Positions 42,496 through 49,567 of a DNA stretch of 49,567 bases are shown here, one piece after another. The translations under genes and the position numbers were made by a program. Numbering within the stretch: position 1 is the stretch's first letter; each line of letters starts with the position of its first letter. The stretch comes from OFTM10 sp964196195 (GTDB lineage: Bacteria; Actinomycetota; Acidimicrobiia; Acidimicrobiales; Aldehydirespiratoraceae): assembly GCA_964196195.1 (NCBI GenBank), contig CAXMSE010000060.1, forward strand, positions 1 through 49,567. Direction: 5' to 3'. The notes beneath the pieces were generated by a model. It was given only the letters and a program-made list of their open reading frames with translations. It was not told the DNA's origin and did not search any database.

Positions 42496-44250
42496 ATGGA
42501 GACCTACGAAGCCATCTGGCCCCGATCGCCGCTCGGGGTGCAGGCCCACCGCCTCGCCGATCGACTCGATGAACTGGCCAACAAGCGGGTGGCGTTCCTC
42601 TGGGATCATCTCTTCCGCGGCGACGAGCTCTTTCCGATCATCGAGGCAGAGCTCGCCAACCGGTTCAGCGATGTGGAAGTCATCGGATACGAAGAATTCG
42701 GGAACACCCACGGTGGAGACGAGGCGGAAGTGATCTCCAGGCTCCCCGACAAGCTCCGGTCACGAGGTATCGACGCTGTCGTGTCCGGGATGGGTTGTTG
42801 AGGCAGCTGCACGCCCGCCGTGATGCGGGCATCCATCGCCGCCGAAAGAGCAGGGGTCCCGTCAGTGTCGATCGTATGCGAGGGGTTCGAGAAACAGGCC
42901 CGCGCCACGGGTCGAGGCCATGGCTTCGAAGGACTCTCTCTCGCCGTGCTTCGGGGCCACGTCGACGCGCGGTCTCATGCCGACAACGTTGCCGACCTCG
43001 TGACCAACACCATGGACGAGATCATCACCGGACTCACCCATCGAGCCATCGAGGACTCATCCGGGGTGGCCGGGCCCATCGAACCCACTGCCCTCGACGT
43101 CGTCGTGTCGGGCACAATCGACGACATCCACCAGCGATTCATCGAGGAAGGGTGGAGCGATGGCCTGCCCATCATTCCCCCCACCCGCGATCGGGTGGAG
43201 AGGTTCATCGGCGACTCCGGCCATGATCCGTGGAAGACCCTCGGCACAGCCAAGTCGTCAGGCCGAGACCTCACCGTCTGGTCGGTAGCGGTGAACGCGG
43301 TCATGGCGGGCTGCCGTCCTGATCATCTGCCGATCCTGCTCGCGCTAACCGAAATCCTCGCCGACCCCACGTACGGGGCGGAGCATTCCGGCAACACCAC
43401 CGGTGCCGACGCCCTCATCATCTTCAGCGGACCATCCGCCGACGAACTCGGATTCAACTCAGGCCAGGGGGCCCTGCGCGAAGGCACCCACTCCAACACC
43501 GCGGTCGGTCGCTGGCTACGCCTCTATCTCCGCAACGTCTACGGCTTCACTGCCGACGAACACGACAAGGCCACCTTCGGAAACTCCACGCGAGTCGTGC
43601 TGGCCGAAGACTGGGACACGCTCACCGAAATCGGATGGGAGCCTGTAAGTACCGACTTTGGTGGCACACTCGGCGCCGACGCCGTGACGATGGTCCGGAT
43701 GAACAGCGGCCTGATCATCGGAAGTGTCGTCGGCTCGACTCCTGAAGAAATCCTCCCCTATCTCGCCGATGGGCTCGTCAGGGTGAGCGGCTGGGACCTC
43801 ACCCACGTCTACGGACTCGGCCAAGGCCACTACCGACCCCTGCTGATCCTGTCGCCCGTGCTGGCCAGGGTGTTCGCCTCCGCGGGCTGGTCGAAGTCCG
43901 ATGTGGGCGCCGCCCTCTTCGAACAGGCCAGACTCCCGGCATGGAAGTTCGAGAAGCTCATCGGCGAATGGAGCAGGCTGACCCCCGGCAACCCACGAAT
44001 GGCCGACCTCGCCCACGAGGGCCACGTACCCGCCGAATTCGCCGCATCCGACGATCCCGACCGGCTGGTCCCACTGGTCAACTCACCGGACCATTTCGTG
44101 ATAGCGGTGGCCGGCGATCCCAACCGCACCAACGCCTACGTCATGAGCAACGACGGACCCCACGGCCACTGGACCAGCCGGCCCGTCAATCGGGCCAAGG
44201 CGGACGATCTGGCCTGTCTTCTTCCAACCCCGCCAGACCCTGGCTTCTGA
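42496..44250 (+). CDS. UGSC-family selenoprotein, fused to a large C-terminal domain (UGA at codon 102)
   Basis: 584 residues when the TGA at 42799-42801 is decoded as Sec. Codons 1-101 (METYEAIWPRSPLGVQAHRL to DAVVSGMGC) and the downstream codons (GSCTPAVMRASIAAERAGVP SVSIVCEGF) join in one frame to give GC-U-GSC, the signature of the UGSC (seleno)protein family, in which non-Sec members have CGSC. Residues ~1-190 form this domain. Residues ~200-584 form a second domain of unknown function with WSDGLPIIPPTRDRVERF, AVMAGCRPDHLPILLALTEI and NTAVGRWLRLYLRNVYGF. A SECIS-like hairpin follows the UGA. It is first in a tight operon: the P450 ATG begins one base after its stop. Confidence 0.9.
42799..42830 (+). 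promoter_or_regulatory. candidate bacterial SECIS element (UGSC gene)
   Basis: Perfect six-base-pair stem GCCCGC (42813-42818) with GCGGGC (42825-42830) around loop CGTGAT. The loop starts 17 nt after the UGA and has G in its second position. Loop start and spacing almost match the hairpin in the ArsM-like gene. Confidence 0.78.
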
Positions 44251-44251
44251 G

Positions 44252-45406
44252 ATGAGCCGGGCCGAGTCGGTGACACTCGCCGACCTCGAGGCCGATCCTC
44301 ATCCGACCCTCCGCCGCCTTCGAGCAGAGAGTCCAGTCGCCTGGGTGCCTGCCATCGAGGGATGGTTGGTGACGTCACGCGAGCTGGCGGTCGCGGCAAT
44401 GCGCGATGCTGCCACGTTCACCGTTGACGACCCGCGCTTCTCAACCGCCCGGGTGATCGGGCCGAGCATGCTGTCAACCGACGGGGCTGCTCACACCCGC
44501 CACCGAGCGCCGTTCGTGGAGCCGTACGGCGCTGCTCGGGTCCGCCACGATCTCGAGGCCTGGGTCGATGCAGAAGCCCGTCGACTCGTGATCGAGTTGC
44601 GCGCCACCGGCGCGGCCGAACTCAGGACCACGCTGGCGGCGCCCCTCGCCGTAGCCACGATCATCCGCTCACTCGGCTTGGCCGACGTCGACCCCGCCGG
44701 ACTCCTCCACTGGTACTCCGTGATCGTCGAGACGGTGCAGGCCATCGCTGCGGGCGGCACCGACACCCGGGCCGGTGGCGCCGCGTTCGCTCAGCTGAGG
44801 GCGTCGGTAGCCGAGACCATCGCTGGGCGAGGAGCCTCCCTCCTCGCGGAGATCGCGCCGACCGACCTCACCGAAGCGGAGGTCGCGTCGAACGCCGCTG
44901 TGATCATGTTCGGCGCCATCGAGACATCCGAAGCGGCGACCGCCAGTGCCCTGCTTCATCTGCTGTCTCACCCCGACCAGCTCGGAGCTGTGCACGCCGA
45001 TCGAGCCCTTCTTCCCAACGCGATCGAAGAGTCGTTCCGCCTCGAGCCCGCCGCGGCCTCGATCGATCGGTACGCCGTTCGATCGGTTGGTCTCGGCGAT
45101 GTGGAGATCGCCGAGCGCGACTATCTGAGCATCTCGCTCGCCGCGGCCAACCGTGATCCGAAGGTGTTCGCCGAACCCGACCGATTCGACATCACCCGCA
45201 CGAACCTGCGCCACCACACGACCTTCGCCTATGGGCCCCATGCGTGCCTCGGGATCCATCTCGCCCGCATCGAGACATCGGCCGCACTCACCGCGGTCAT
45301 GGATCTGCTGCCCGATATTCAGCTCGATGCCGCGGCCACCGTCGGACCACGAGGACTCGTCTTTCGTAAGCCGGTTGCCGTACAGGCCCACTGGAACGCA
45401 AGGTGA
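44252..45406 (+). CDS. cytochrome P450
   Basis: 384 residues. I-helix oxygen-binding motif MFGAIETSEAATAS. K-helix ExxR as EESFRLEP. Haem-binding loop FAYGPHACLGIHLAR with the axial Cys. The N-terminus lacks a membrane helix, as in soluble actinobacterial P450s that use ferredoxin partners; no ferredoxin gene is adjacent. It lies one base after the UGSC selenoprotein gene and four bases before a PhnD-like gene, so it should oxidise an intermediate of the same pathway. Confidence 0.93.
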   Translation: MSRAESVTLADLEADPHPTLRRLRAESPVAWVPAIEGWLVTSRELAVAAMRDAATFTVDDPRFSTARVIGPSMLSTDGAAHTRHRAPFVEPYGAARVRHDLEAWVDAEARRLVIELRATGAAELRTTLAAPLAVATIIRSLGLADVDPAGLLHWYSVIVETVQAIAAGGTDTRAGGAAFAQLRASVAETIAGRGASLLAEIAPTDLTEAEVASNAAVIMFGAIETSEAATASALLHLLSHPDQLGAVHADRALLPNAIEESFRLEPAAASIDRYAVRSVGLGDVEIAERDYLSISLAAANRDPKVFAEPDRFDITRTNLRHHTTFAYGPHACLGIHLARIETSAALTAVMDLLPDIQLDAAATVGPRGLVFRKPVAVQAHWNAR

Positions 45407-45410
45407 CCCC

Positions 45411-46205
45411 ATGACAATCGCCTCTCTCCCCATGTACGACTGGCCGGAGGTACACGGTTCGATCGACGAGCTGTGGGGCTCGATCGCGGAGGAGGCTCGG
45501 CGCTTGGGACTGGCGGTGCCGAAGGGGCTCACCCGCACCAGCGACGCCGCTCGCCACTGGCTCAGCCCGGAGCTCCTCGTGAGCCAGACCTGCGGGCTCC
45601 CGCTCGTACAGCGGCTCGACACGATTGTCGTGGTGCTCGGCTGCTTCGCCTTCGATCTCCCCGGCACCGACCCCGGCGACTACCACTCGGTCATCGTCGT
45701 GGCCGCCGACTCGCCTCATGCATCACTGTCCGATCTCGCCGGCGAGAGGGTGGCGTTCAGCAGCCGCGATTCTCAGTCGGGCCACGCCGCTCTCCAACAC
45801 GCCGTGGCGCCGATGGCCACGGACGGACGGTATTTCAGAGCGAGCATCGAGAGCGGATCGCATCGGGCATCGATCGCGGCGGTCGCCAACGGGCGCGCCG
45901 ACGTGGCCGCAGTCGACGCCGTCTCCTGGCTGTTGGCGCTCGACCACGAGCCCTCGGCGCAAAGGGTGCGAGTACTTGCTCGCACCGAACCAGCTCCCGG
46001 TCTGCCCCTGATCACCAGCCTCGCGCACAGCTCAGACCGACCGGCACTTGTCGAGGCGATCTCCCTCGGTGTCGAGCACCTGGACCCCGATAGTCGTCGA
46101 ACCCTCCACCTGGCCGGCTTTCGACCCCGAACAAGAGCCGACTACGACGTCATCGAGCAGCGGCTCGCCTGGGCCGGCGAACTCGGCTACTCGACCCTGG
46201 CCTGA
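45411..46205 (+). CDS. PhnD-like (phosphate/phosphonate-binding type) protein without signal peptide
   Basis: 264 residues from MTIASLPMYDWPEVHGSIDE. It resembles type 2 periplasmic-binding proteins of the PhnD/SsuA group: LLVSQTCGLPLVQRL, VVAADSPHASLSDLAGERVAFSSRDSQSGHAALQHAV, SHRASIAAVANGRADVAAVDAVSWLLAL and PALVEAISLGVEHLD. No signal peptide or lipobox is present and no ABC permease or ATPase lies nearby, so a cytoplasmic ligand-binding or enzymatic role is more likely than transport. Operon member between P450 and PrpF. Confidence 0.82.
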   Translation: MTIASLPMYDWPEVHGSIDELWGSIAEEARRLGLAVPKGLTRTSDAARHWLSPELLVSQTCGLPLVQRLDTIVVVLGCFAFDLPGTDPGDYHSVIVVAADSPHASLSDLAGERVAFSSRDSQSGHAALQHAVAPMATDGRYFRASIESGSHRASIAAVANGRADVAAVDAVSWLLALDHEPSAQRVRVLARTEPAPGLPLITSLAHSSDRPALVEAISLGVEHLDPDSRRTLHLAGFRPRTRADYDVIEQRLAWAGELGYSTLA

Positions 46206-46239
46206 TCGAGATTGTCGACAGTCCTGTCGACATCCGCCA

Positions 46240-46329
46240 CAATGTCGCCATGAACGGCAATGTCGCCATGAACGGCGGGGACCGCATGAACGGCGTGGAC
46301 TGCATGAACGGCGTGGACTGCATGATCAT
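46240..46329 (+). repeat. five tandem 18-bp units at the PrpF gene start
   Basis: Units at 46240, 46258, 46276, 46294 and 46312. The first two are identical (CAATGTCGCCATGAACGG). The last three vary on CGTGGACTGCATGAACGG. Four of the units supply in-frame ATGs and together they encode a repeated MNG-x-x-x peptide. The expansion keeps frame because the unit is a multiple of three. Confidence 0.88.
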
Positions 46330-47380
46330 GAGAGGCGGCACCTCCAAGGGCGCCTACTTCCTCAGTGACCAACTCCCCGCCGACCCCTCAGAGCGCGACG
46401 ACCTTCTCCAACGGATCATGGGCACGCCCGACCCCCGCCAGATCGACGGGATCGGCGGAGCCCACCCGCTCACCAGCAAGATCGCGATCGTGGGGCTGAG
46501 CAACAACCCCGAGGCCGACGTCGAGTACCTCTTCCTCCAGATCGGAGTGGAGGAGCCCACCGTCAGCGATCGCCAGAACTGCGGCAACCTGCTGGCGGGA
46601 ATCGGTCCCTTTGCCATCGAACGAGGCCTCATGTCCGGATCGGGTCCCACCGCCAGCGTCCGTGTCCACATGCTCAACACCGACTCGATCGCCACCGCCT
46701 CGTTCGCGATGGACGACGGTCACCCCGTCTACGCCGGTGATGTCGCCATCTCGGGGGTGCCCGGCACCGCCAGCCCCGTTCGTCTCGACTTCGCAGGGAT
46801 CGCGGGCAGTTCATGCGGTGCCCTCCTACCCACCGCCAACATCATCGATGAACTCGACGGGGTGCAGTGCACCCTGATCGACAACGGGATGCCCGTCGTG
46901 GTGATGCGAGCCGACGCTCTCGGGGTCAGCGGATATGAGACCTGCGAGGAACTCGAGACCAACGCCGCCCTGAGAGAACGGCTCGAGATCATCCGCCAGC
47001 AGGCCGGATTCCTGATGAACCTCGGCGACGTCACCGACACCACGGTGCCGAAGCTCACCATGGTCGCCCCACCGCGGCACGGTGGACACCTCTCGACGCG
47101 AACGTTCATCCCCCACCGGTGCCACGAGGCCATAGGCGTGCTCGGCGCCGTCTCAGTCGCCACCGCCGCACTCCTCACAGGCTCACCCTCCTCAGACATG
47201 ATGATCGACGACGACCGCGAAACCGTCTCCCTCGAACACCCCACCGGCACGTTCGAGGCTGCCGTGGGCATGAGCATCGGGTCCGACGGCACCCCCACGA
47301 TCGAGCGAGCCGGAATCATCCGCACCACCCGCAAGCTGATGGACGGCACCGTCTATCCCAGGGAATACCGGCCGCTATGA
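46250..47380 (+). CDS. prpF: PrpF / 4-oxalomesaconate tautomerase (GalD)-family isomerase
   Basis: 376 residues. Core motifs: DCMIMRGGTSKGAYFLSDQLP, IDGIGGAHPLTSKIAIVGLS, DRQNCGNLLAGIGPFAIERG, TANIIDELDGVQCTLIDNGMPVVVM and VPKLTMVAPP. This is the PrpF double-domain isomerase fold (diaminopimelate-epimerase-like), which shifts double bonds in aconitate-type acids; GalD tautomerises 4-oxalomesaconate. The first ~24 residues come from tandem 18-bp repeats and provide several alternative ATGs. The native start is probably close to CMIMRGG. The stop overlaps the next ATG (ATGA). Pairing with a LigI-like lactonase suggests a 4,5-cleavage-type aromatic or dicarboxylic acid route. Confidence 0.9.
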   Translation: MNGNVAMNGGDRMNGVDCMNGVDCMIMRGGTSKGAYFLSDQLPADPSERDDLLQRIMGTPDPRQIDGIGGAHPLTSKIAIVGLSNNPEADVEYLFLQIGVEEPTVSDRQNCGNLLAGIGPFAIERGLMSGSGPTASVRVHMLNTDSIATASFAMDDGHPVYAGDVAISGVPGTASPVRLDFAGIAGSSCGALLPTANIIDELDGVQCTLIDNGMPVVVMRADALGVSGYETCEELETNAALRERLEIIRQQAGFLMNLGDVTDTTVPKLTMVAPPRHGGHLSTRTFIPHRCHEAIGVLGAVSVATAALLTGSPSSDMMIDDDRETVSLEHPTGTFEAAVGMSIGSDGTPTIERAGIIRTTRKLMDGTVYPREYRPL

Positions 47381-48249
47381 CCAAGCCCATCCCCGGACCC
47401 CATCCCGACCCTCACCGACCAACCGCCCACACCCCGCCGGCCGACGCCTGCGATGCCCACTGCCACATCTTCGGCCCCGCCCACCGGTTCCCCTTTGCCG
47501 AGAAGCGGGCCTATACCCCTCCCGATTCAAGCCTGGAGAACTTCGAGGCACTCCAGACCACGCTGGGTCTTTCTCGCGCGGTGTTCGTGCAGGCAAGCTG
47601 CCACGGCACCGACAACGCAGCGATGGTCGACGCCATCCGCCGCGGCGCTGGCCGCTACGCCGGCGTGGCAATGATCGATGACAACACCACCGACGCCGAG
47701 ATCGAGGAACTCCACGAGGTCGGCGTTCGCGGTACGCGGTTCAACTTCGTGGCCCACCTCGGCGGTGCCCCCGATCTCGACACCTATTGGCGTCTCGTCA
47801 ACCGGGTCGTCCCCCTCGGATGGCACATCGTCTTGCACTTCGATGCCCACGACCTGCCCCGCTACGCGGATCTGCTCGACCAGATGCCCTGCCCGTATGT
47901 GATCGACCACATGGCCCGCGTGCCCGTCGAAGGCGGGGTCGGTCAGGCCCCGTTTCAAGCCTTGCTGAAGCTGCTCGACGACGATCGGGCCTGGGTGAAG
48001 ATCTCCGGCGCCGAGCGACTCACCAGCGAGGGGCCTCCTCCCTACGACGATGTCGTGCCCTACGCCCAGGCTCTCATCGAGGCCGCGCCGGACCGGATTC
48101 TCTGGGGCACCGACTGGCCTCACCCCAACGTTCGTCACATGCCCGACGACGGAGACCTGGTCGACCTGCTCGCCGCCTTCGCCCCCGACGAAGCCACCCG
48201 ACATCGGATCCTCGTCGACAACCCCAAGCGCCTCTTCCCCTTCCGCTAA
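47377..48249 (+). CDS. LigI-like amidohydrolase (2-pyrone-4,6-dicarboxylate lactonase family)
   Basis: 290 residues from the overlapping ATGA start. Amidohydrolase-2 features: ACDAHCHIFGPAHRFPFAEKRAYTPPDSSLENFEALQTTLG, AVFVQASCHGTDNAAM, GTRFNFVAHLGG, WHIVLHFDAHDLPRY, VIDHMARVP and RILWGTDWPHPNV with the catalytic Asp. Close relatives hydrolyse 2-pyrone-4,6-dicarboxylate to 4-oxalomesaconate, the substrate of GalD/PrpF-type tautomerases. Last gene of the operon; its TAA stop is inside the left inverted repeat. Confidence 0.9.
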   Translation: MTKPIPGPHPDPHRPTAHTPPADACDAHCHIFGPAHRFPFAEKRAYTPPDSSLENFEALQTTLGLSRAVFVQASCHGTDNAAMVDAIRRGAGRYAGVAMIDDNTTDAEIEELHEVGVRGTRFNFVAHLGGAPDLDTYWRLVNRVVPLGWHIVLHFDAHDLPRYADLLDQMPCPYVIDHMARVPVEGGVGQAPFQALLKLLDDDRAWVKISGAERLTSEGPPPYDDVVPYAQALIEAAPDRILWGTDWPHPNVRHMPDDGDLVDLLAAFAPDEATRHRILVDNPKRLFPFR

Positions 48250-48287
48250 CCCCCGAAATTGAGGCGGGTTTCCTACCGTGACGGTCG
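48243..48287 (+). repeat. left 45-bp inverted repeat flanking the AbiEi/DUF559 gene
   Basis: 39 of 45 bases match the reverse complement of 49311-49355 with no gap (shared blocks CCGCTAACCCC, GAAATTGAGG, GGGTTTCCTACC, CGGTCG). It contains the TAA stop of the amidohydrolase gene. Confidence 0.85.
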
Positions 48288-48296
48288 GTTTTGGCA

Positions 48297-49205
48297 TCAA
48301 GATCGTGAGAGCGCGGTCGCTAATTCGGATACCAGGTCGAGAGGCCGGTCGACGAAGTCGGCCCAACTGAAGGCGAGCGCAGTCCAACCAGCCGTGACAA
48401 ACCGATTCCAGCGACGGCGATCGGTTTCGAAGCTCTCGCGATTGAGATGCCAACGAACGCTGTCGAGTTCGATCACCACGCCTTCATCCGGGTAGGCGAG
48501 GTCGGCCTGACCAAGAAATCGGCCCCGCTGATCGCGGACTCGATACTCGAGCACCGGCTTGGCCACACCATGGTCGACGAGGAGTTCGGAGACCATTCGG
48601 CTCCAATCACTGAGCGGCACGCGTTCCTCACCTCCGCGTGCCTCGAGCACCTCTCGAAACGGTCCACAACCGTCTCGGCCGCGACGAGCATGACCGATCA
48701 GGGTCGCGTAGAGAGCTGGGATCTCGAGTCTGCCTTCCCGTAGGACGCAATCGAACGCACTCTCCAGACGACGCATCGACACAACCGCTCCGAGGTCGAT
48801 GAGGGTTCGAGCCAGCCCGGTGCAAGGGATGCCGTCGCGGACGATCGGAGCAGCGCGATCGATCTGGGTTGTCTGATGGAGCCGGACACCCGGCAGCCGG
48901 CGCCATCGACCATGGGCGACCACTATCTCGCGCTGGGCCGCCCGAAGGCGGTCGATCCCATGCCGGTGAGCAGCGGCCCGATGACTCGCCAGCCCGCCGG
49001 TGGCGAGGCAGGCACCGAGCAGATCACTACTCCAGGTAGGCCGCACAGCGGCATGTCGATAGACCCCGCGCTGGACGCGCACCCATCGCCCGGACACGAC
49101 CCGACGGTTGATCTGACGGTCGCTCAGGCCCGCTTCAAGGGCGTGCGCCCGGCTGACGACCCCATGTTGGCCACGAAATCGAGACTCGATCTTCTCGTCG
49201 GACAT
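48297..49205 (-). CDS. AbiEi-type antitoxin domain + DUF559 endonuclease-like protein
   Basis: 302 residues. The N-terminal winged helix of the AbiEi type is HGVVSRAHALEAGLSDRQINRRVVSGRWVRVQRGVYRHA. The middle part has GIPCTGLARTLIDLGAVVSMRRLESAFDCVLR. The C-terminal DUF559/very-short-patch-repair-like domain has LEYRVRDQRGRFLGQADLAYPDEGVVIELDSVRWH and DRRRWNRFVTAGWTALAFSWADF, with the Asp..Glu-x-Asp residues of a PD-(D/E)XK-type site. Such solitary genes are frequent in actinobacteria. No AbiEii toxin partner is adjacent. It is opposite in strand to the preceding operon and enclosed by inverted repeats. Confidence 0.85.
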   Translation of the reverse strand: MSDEKIESRFRGQHGVVSRAHALEAGLSDRQINRRVVSGRWVRVQRGVYRHAAVRPTWSSDLLGACLATGGLASHRAAAHRHGIDRLRAAQREIVVAHGRWRRLPGVRLHQTTQIDRAAPIVRDGIPCTGLARTLIDLGAVVSMRRLESAFDCVLREGRLEIPALYATLIGHARRGRDGCGPFREVLEARGGEERVPLSDWSRMVSELLVDHGVAKPVLEYRVRDQRGRFLGQADLAYPDEGVVIELDSVRWHLNRESFETDRRRWNRFVTAGWTALAFSWADFVDRPLDLVSELATALSRS

Positions 49206-49310
49206 GTTTCCCCTGCACGGTGGATACCGGAGAGGAAGTAGTGCTCAGGTTGCCGTCGTCCACCGTCGGATCCACCCCGCAGCCAAAGTCCGCCGTTCTT
49301 GGCGCGAATA

Positions 49311-49355
49311 CGACCGCTGGGGTAGGAAACCCTCCTCAATTTCTGGGGTTAGCGG
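49311..49355 (-). repeat. right 45-bp inverted repeat flanking the AbiEi/DUF559 gene
   Basis: Reverse-complement partner of 48243-48287 (39/45 identity). It contains the TAA stop (49349-49351) of the LLM-type remnant, mirroring the left copy, which holds the stop of its neighbour. Confidence 0.85.
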
Positions 49356-49567
49356 GCTAGAGCGGTGGCCAGAGGTTCGAGGCGGGCGATATCGAGATCG
49401 CCTCGCCACGACCAGACAACAATGTTGCTCGAGCCATTCGGCCGGAGTCTCGGGAAAGGTGACGTCCCATTGGTCGGCCAGGCGCGCCACGGTTCGGAGC
49501 GTGCGCTGGCGCCCCTTGCCCCCGATCACTATCGGGATGCGGTCCTGGACCGGCTTGGGCTCGCACC
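49349..49567 (-). pseudogene. LLM-class F420-dependent oxidoreductase, 3' part with internal deletion (partial at window edge)
   Basis: From the window edge leftward: EPKPVQDRIPIVIGGKGRQR TLRTVARLADQWDVTFPETPAEWLEQ, the luciferase-like monooxygenase C-terminal region. In the next frame the natural tail SNIVVWSWRGDLDIARLEPL ATALAR and TAA follow at once. The ~60-70 residues usually between these parts are missing and the frame changes near 49430, so this copy is inactivated. The 5' part lies outside the window. Confidence 0.65.

Overview
The window is about 49.6 kb of high-GC DNA from an actinobacterium, most likely an uncultured (marine-type) member of the Acidimicrobiia. The gene content points that way: F420-linked oxidoreductases (a Ddn-family protein and an LLM-type remnant), an MMPL transporter, BTAD/STAND and cyclase/STAND regulators, DM13 and LppX-type envelope proteins, and catabolic enzymes. 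No rRNA, intact tRNA, CRISPR array or phage structural gene is visible.

Layout. 0-1.7 kb: an ECF sigma factor overlapping a membrane-anchored partner. 1.8-7.6 kb: an island-like segment between two gapless 171-nt direct repeats that each end in the 3' half of a tRNA-Ala(UGC)-like sequence. It carries a PAS-AraC regulator divergent from a flavoprotein demethylase-dehydrogenase and an MttB-superfamily methyltransferase, plus an IS256 remnant. 7.7-14.9 kb: a VOC protein, two large STAND ATPase regulators (one fused to half of a BMP solute-binding domain, one to a nucleotide cyclase), a Ddn-family protein and a third copy of the repeat. 15-22.7 kb: a fused MMPL transporter, a GNAT protein, a membrane protein without an ordinary start codon, an alternative-oxidase-like diiron protein and a PLP decarboxylase. 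22.8-30.1 kb: PadR/LysE, a zinc alcohol dehydrogenase, DM13, haloalkane dehalogenase and amidohydrolase genes, and a haem-flavoured cluster (HmuY-like, EB_dh-like lipoprotein, cytochrome c remnant). 30.2-36.3 kb: a 5-oxoprolinase/hydantoinase, a methyltransferase and a broken M20 peptidase. 36.6-40.4 kb: ArsR-SRPBCC, an ArsM-like methyltransferase and envelope proteins. 40.5-48.2 kb: a cupin, a methyltransferase-membrane fusion and a five-gene operon. 48.2-49.6 kb: an AbiEi/DUF559 gene between inverted repeats and an LLM pseudogene.

The main discovery is that two genes are interrupted by one in-frame UGA that is better read as selenocysteine. In the ArsM-like methyltransferase (37791-38570) the UGA falls on the conserved arsenic-binding Cys of the family's GCIAG motif. 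In the second gene (42496-44250) it gives the UGSC motif of the UGSC selenoprotein family, fused to a large second domain. Each UGA is followed at bacterial-SECIS distance by a GC-rich hairpin, and both apical loops begin CGUG. The UGSC gene heads a tight operon with a cytochrome P450, a PhnD-like binding protein, a PrpF/GalD-type isomerase and a LigI-like lactonase. This looks like an undescribed selenoprotein-led catabolic unit. The Sec machinery (selA, selB, selC, selD) is not in the window.
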